Assembly: GCA_004297235.1 (NCBI GenBank)
Contig: SCUR01000130.1
Span: 1-16,611, forward strand
Length of the DNA stretch: 16,611 nucleotides
DNA from: Candidatus Manganitrophaceae bacterium
GTDB taxonomy: Bacteria; Nitrospirota; Nitrospiria; SBBL01; Manganitrophaceae
Reading direction: 5' to 3'
Shown here piece after piece: positions 13,780 through 16,611 of the stretch. Below the pieces are notes generated by a model that saw nothing but the letters and a program-made list of their open reading frames with translations, had not been told where the DNA came from and ran no database searches. The position numbers and the translations under genes are program-made. Position 1 is the stretch's first letter, and each line of letters starts with the position of its first letter.

Positions 13780-16173
13780 ATGGAAGAGAACGATTCCCCC
13801 CCGGGCCGGCCCGGGATCCCGCCGCGATGGACCTCCAGCTCCAAGACCGGCGTCGGCACGGCGCTTCAACATGCCAGCCTCGTCTGGTTCACGCTCAGCC
13901 ACGGGATTATCAACGAGGTCTACTATCCCCGCGTCGACCTGGCCTGCATCCGGGACTTCGGGTTGATCGTCACCGGCGGCTCTGCCTTCTTCTCGGAGGA
14001 GAAGCGTCACACCCGCTCCCAGGTGGTCTCTGTCGCCGACGGCGTGCCGGCGTACCGGCTGATCAACACCTGCCTTCAGGGACGTTACCGGATTGAGAAG
14101 GAGATCGTGGCCGATCCCCGGCGGGATGCGCTTCTGCAGCGGGTCCGCTTCGTCCCGCTGCAAGGGGCGCTCGCCGATTATCGTCTCTATGCGCTCCTAG
14201 CCCCTCATCTTGGGAATCGGGGGAGCGGCAACACCGCCTGGGTCGGCGATTACAAAGGGGTGCCGATGCTCTTCGCCGCGCGGGGCGGGAACGGCTTGGC
14301 GCTTGCCTGCTCCGCTCCTTGGGGCGCGCGCTCCGTCGGTTTCGTCGGGTTCTCGGACGGCTGGCAAGATTTGACGCGCCACAAGGAGATGGCCTGGCGC
14401 TATCGGCGGGCCGAAAGCGGCAACGTCGCCTTGACAGGCGAGGTCGATCTGAAGAGCGCCGGGGGAGAATTCGTTCTGGCGCTGGGGTTCGGGGGAGACG
14501 CCGCCGAGGCGGGTCATCGCGCCCTCGCCGGCCTGTTGGACGGATTCGAGGCAGCCCGGAACAGATATGTGCAGACGTGGGGAGGCTGGCAGCGCGCTCT
14601 CCTCCCGATGGAGAAGCGAGGGGAGGGGGACCTCTATCGGATCAGCGCGGCGGTCCTCCGGGTCCATGAGGGGAAACATTTTCCCGGAGGGCTGATCGCC
14701 AGCCTCTCCATCCCCTGGGGCTTTGCCAAGGGGGATGACGACCTGGGAGGATATCACCTGGTTTGGCCGCGAGACCTGGTGGAAGCGGCCGGGGCGCTAC
14801 TCGCCGCCGGGGCGCAAGAAGATGTGGTCCGGACGCTTCACTACCTTCAGGTCACGCAGGAGGCCGACGGCCATTGGCCCCAAAACATGTGGCTGGAAGG
14901 ATCTCCATTCTGGAGCGGGGTGCAGATGGACGAGAGCGCCTTCCCCCTTCTGCTGGTCGACCTGGCCCGTCGGGAGGGGGCTTTGAAGGTCGACGAACTG
15001 ACCCACCTCTGGCCGATGGTCCGCCGGGCGGCCGGTTTTATCGTTCGAAACGGCCCGGTCACGCAACAGGATCGCTGGGAGGAAGATCCCGGCTATTCCC
15101 CCTTCACACTGGCGGTCGAAATCGCGGGATTGCTGGCCGCCGCCGATCTGGCCGATCTCAACGGAGAGCCGAAGATCGCCGCATACCTCCGGGAGACCGC
15201 CGACGCCTGGAACGCCGACATCGAGCGTTGGACCTATGTCGCCGATACCGACCTCGCCCTGCAGATCGGTGTGGAGGGCTATTACGTCCGGATCACCGCG
15301 CCGGAGGAGGCGGAGGCCGCCTCGCCGTTGCATGGCTTTGTGCCGATCAAAAATCGCCCTCCGGGCCAGAGCCTCGGATATGCCGATCAGGTCGTCAGTC
15401 CAGACGCGCTGGCGCTGGTGCGATTTGGCCTCAGGGCGCCGGACGACCCGCGCATCCTCAACACGCTGATGGCGATCGACGCTCTCCTGAAAGTCGAAAC
15501 CCCCTTTGGACCGGCCTGGCGCCGCTACAACGGAGACGGCTATGGAGAACACAAAGAGGGAGCGCCCTTCGACGGCACGGGGGTGGGGAGGGTCTGGCCG
15601 CTGCTCACCGGCGAGCGGGCCCATTACGCGCTGGCGGCAGGGAGAGGGGAGGAGGCGGAGCACTTACTGCGGGCGATGGAGGGGTTCGCCAATGAAGGGG
15701 GAATGATTCCCGAGCAGATCTGGGACGGCCCCGACCTTCCCCTGCGGGAACTTTTCTTCGGGAGACCGTCCGGATCGGCCATGCCGCTGGTCTGGGCCCA
15801 CGCAGAGTACATCAAGTTGCGTCGCTCTCTTCGCGACGGCCATGTTTTCGATACGCCGACCCAGACGGTCCAGCGATATCTTGTCGGGCGGACCGGCTCC
15901 CCTTATGCGGTCTGGCGCTTTAATCACAAGCGGCGCACGGTCCCGGCCGGCAAGACGCTGCGCATTGAGGTCCTGGCCCCGGCCCTGATCCGCTGGAGCG
16001 CCGACGGATGGAAGCGCGTTCATGATACCAGAACGGAGGAGACGGGATTGGGGATCTATCGGGCCGATCTCCCGATCCAGACACTCTCTTCCGGCGAGGT
16101 GATTCACCTTACTTTCTATTGGCCCGAAGTCGGACGGTGGGAGAATTTCAATTTTGCTGTTGCGATCGAGTAA
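13780..16173 (+). CDS. GH15 glucoamylase-like glycoside hydrolase
   Basis: This is probably a glucan 1,4-alpha-glucosidase that releases glucose from alpha-glucans. The product is 797 aa. Residues about 18-275 form the N-terminal beta-domain of bacterial glucoamylase/glucodextranase (KTGVGTALQHASLVWFTLSH at 22-41). The catalytic (alpha/alpha)6 domain spans about 285-685, with HLVWPRDLVEAAG (326-338), VQMDESAFP (381-389), QDRWEEDPGYSPF (430-442, probable general acid E434/E435) and GMIPEQIWD (641-649, probable general base E645). A C-terminal beta-domain (about 695-797) follows. There is no signal peptide or membrane helix, so it is probably cytoplasmic and acts on stored glycogen. Trehalase or dextranase activity within GH15 cannot be excluded. 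ATG at 13780 is preferred over the adjacent TTG at 13777; AAGGAT lies about 11 nt upstream. It starts 9 bp after the cytochrome gene. Confidence 0.93.
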   Translation: MEENDSPPGRPGIPPRWTSSSKTGVGTALQHASLVWFTLSHGIINEVYYPRVDLACIRDFGLIVTGGSAFFSEEKRHTRSQVVSVADGVPAYRLINTCLQGRYRIEKEIVADPRRDALLQRVRFVPLQGALADYRLYALLAPHLGNRGSGNTAWVGDYKGVPMLFAARGGNGLALACSAPWGARSVGFVGFSDGWQDLTRHKEMAWRYRRAESGNVALTGEVDLKSAGGEFVLALGFGGDAAEAGHRALAGLLDGFEAARNRYVQTWGGWQRALLPMEKRGEGDLYRISAAVLRVHEGKHFPGGLIASLSIPWGFAKGDDDLGGYHLVWPRDLVEAAGALLAAGAQEDVVRTLHYLQVTQEADGHWPQNMWLEGSPFWSGVQMDESAFPLLLVDLARREGALKVDELTHLWPMVRRAAGFIVRNGPVTQQDRWEEDPGYSPFTLAVEIAGLLAAADLADLNGEPKIAAYLRETADAWNADIERWTYVADTDLALQIGVEGYYVRITAPEEAEAASPLHGFVPIKNRPPGQSLGYADQVVSPDALALVRFGLRAPDDPRILNTLMAIDALLKVETPFGPAWRRYNGDGYGEHKEGAPFDGTGVGRVWPLLTGERAHYALAAGRGEEAEHLLRAMEGFANEGGMIPEQIWDGPDLPLRELFFGRPSGSAMPLVWAHAEYIKLRRSLRDGHVFDTPTQTVQRYLVGRTGSPYAVWRFNHKRRTVPAGKTLRIEVLAPALIRWSADGWKRVHDTRTEETGLGIYRADLPIQTLSSGEVIHLTFYWPEVGRWENFNFAVAIE

Positions 16174-16358
16174 AGGAGAGATCTCTTCTCTCAGTCTGAG
16201 GCATCGTAAACAGAAGACATGTAAGCGTGGCGACAGCCGCATCGAATAGATGCGTGTGATCATTAAGGATCTATCACCGGATCGGGGGATGTTTTTAGGT
16301 CTGATCGAATCTATTTTCTTTCCAGTAATGACATCGCCCCCCCCTTTAGGGATCTGTC
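16174..16358. promoter_or_regulatory. Intergenic region before cydA, end of the directon
   Basis: This 185-bp region is more AT-rich than the genes. Just after the GH15 stop lie the palindrome AGAGATCTCT (16177-16186) and the small hairpin CTCAG-T-CTGAG (16190-16200). Neither has a U-tract, so termination is uncertain. Further on, GTGAT (16256-16260) and ATCAC (16273-16277) form an inverted repeat with a 12-nt spacer, a possible operator. A weak -10-like TATTTT (16312-16317) has no good -35. The cydA promoter is probably here but I cannot place it. I see no gene. Confidence 0.4.
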
Positions 16359-16611
16359 ATGGAAGGGTTGACCAACCACGTCCTGCTCTCCCGCCTGCAA
16401 TTTGCCATGACGGCGCTCTTTCACATTCTCTGGCCGGTGCTGTCGATCGGCCTGTCCATTTTTTTGCTGGCGATGGAAGCGCTGTGGCTGAAGAGTGGCG
16501 ATGCCGACTACTACCGGCATGCCCGGTTCTGGGCCAAACTCTTTCTGCTCAACTTCGCCGTCGGCGTGGTAACCGGTTTGCCGCTGGAGTTCGAGTTCGG
16601 CACGAACTGGG
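16359..16611 (+). CDS. cydA: Cytochrome bd-type oxidase subunit I, N-terminal part (cut by window edge)
   Basis: This is the N-terminal 84 residues of the CydA family, the haem-bearing subunit of a bd-type terminal oxidase in the inner membrane. It begins MEGLTNHVLLSRLQFAMTAL; FHILWPVLSIG (21-31) carries H22, equivalent to the haem b595 ligand near the N-terminus of E. coli CydA. The second helix ends in GLPLEFEFGTNW (73-84), close to the E. coli GLTMEFQFGTNW. The start is the first ATG, with AGGGAT about 7 nt upstream. The rest lies beyond position 16611, so it cannot be judged whether the later quinol-binding loop is present. Some bd-like oxidases in Nitrospirota-type bacteria are proposed not to use quinol. 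Confidence 0.9.
   Translation, partial: MEGLTNHVLLSRLQFAMTALFHILWPVLSIGLSIFLLAMEALWLKSGDADYYRHARFWAKLFLLNFAVGVVTGLPLEFEFGTNW

Noticed and set aside
12832..14163. 443-aa open frame on the minus strand opposite cytochrome b and GH15
   Set aside because: It spans two well-identified + strand genes, has low-complexity Arg/Gly/Pro-rich sequence and no family motif. It is a shadow of GC-rich codon use.
16256..16277. CRP-like site TGTGA...TCAC upstream of cydA
   Set aside because: The 12-nt spacer is too long for a CRP site; it is kept only as an unassigned inverted repeat.
1..16611. CRISPR arrays, insertion sequences, tRNA or rRNA genes, defence islands
   Set aside because: I see no regularly spaced repeats, transposase motifs, cloverleaf or rRNA-like sequence. 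All larger frames are explained by metabolic or respiratory genes, or by the DUF488 gene.

Overview
The window is GC-rich bacterial DNA, densely coded, and almost all on the + strand. It starts inside a minus-strand acetate kinase gene, which is cut by the left edge. It then runs through one long + strand directon of twelve genes and ends in the first 84 codons of a cytochrome bd oxidase subunit I gene. Three traits together suggest a respiratory, possibly chemolithotrophic bacterium of the Nitrospirota or a related deep lineage: a transaldolase-isomerase fusion, an AIF-like flavoprotein, and a cytochrome b with a fused cytochrome c tail. This assignment is an inference from gene style; the window contains no rRNA or marker gene.

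Layout. 1-403: acetate kinase (minus strand, 3' part outside). 404-644: divergent intergenic region with palindromes and a candidate extended -10 promoter facing rpe. 645-10264: carbohydrate block, in order ribulose-phosphate 3-epimerase, transketolase, bifunctional transaldolase/glucose-6-phosphate isomerase, glucose-6-phosphate dehydrogenase, 6-phosphogluconolactonase, ribose-5-phosphate isomerase B and glucokinase. Several junctions are 4-bp ATGA overlaps. The one wide gap, rpe to tkt, holds a REP-like palindrome. 10292-11893: an AIF-like FAD/NAD(P) oxidoreductase and a DUF488 protein. 11951-13770: a Rieske protein and a cytochrome b-cytochrome c fusion, which together look like a minimal quinol:cytochrome c oxidoreductase. 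13780-16173: a GH15 glucoamylase-like enzyme with no signal peptide. 16174-16358: intergenic. 16359-16611: start of cydA.

How they fit. GH15 can release glucose from an internal alpha-glucan such as glycogen, and Glk makes glucose-6-phosphate. Zwf and Pgl oxidise this to 6-phosphogluconate with production of NAD(P)H. Rpe, RpiB, Tkt and Tal rearrange pentose phosphates, and the Pgi half of the fusion returns fructose-6-phosphate to glucose-6-phosphate. This is a nearly complete cyclic oxidative pentose phosphate pathway. The conspicuous absentee is 6-phosphogluconate dehydrogenase (gnd), which must lie outside the window or be replaced. The bc-type complex inside the same directon suggests that reserve-carbon oxidation and quinol oxidation may be expressed together. 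I see no clear new defence system, mobile element, CRISPR array, tRNA or rRNA. The interest lies in the gene fusions, the operon composition and the intergenic palindromes.
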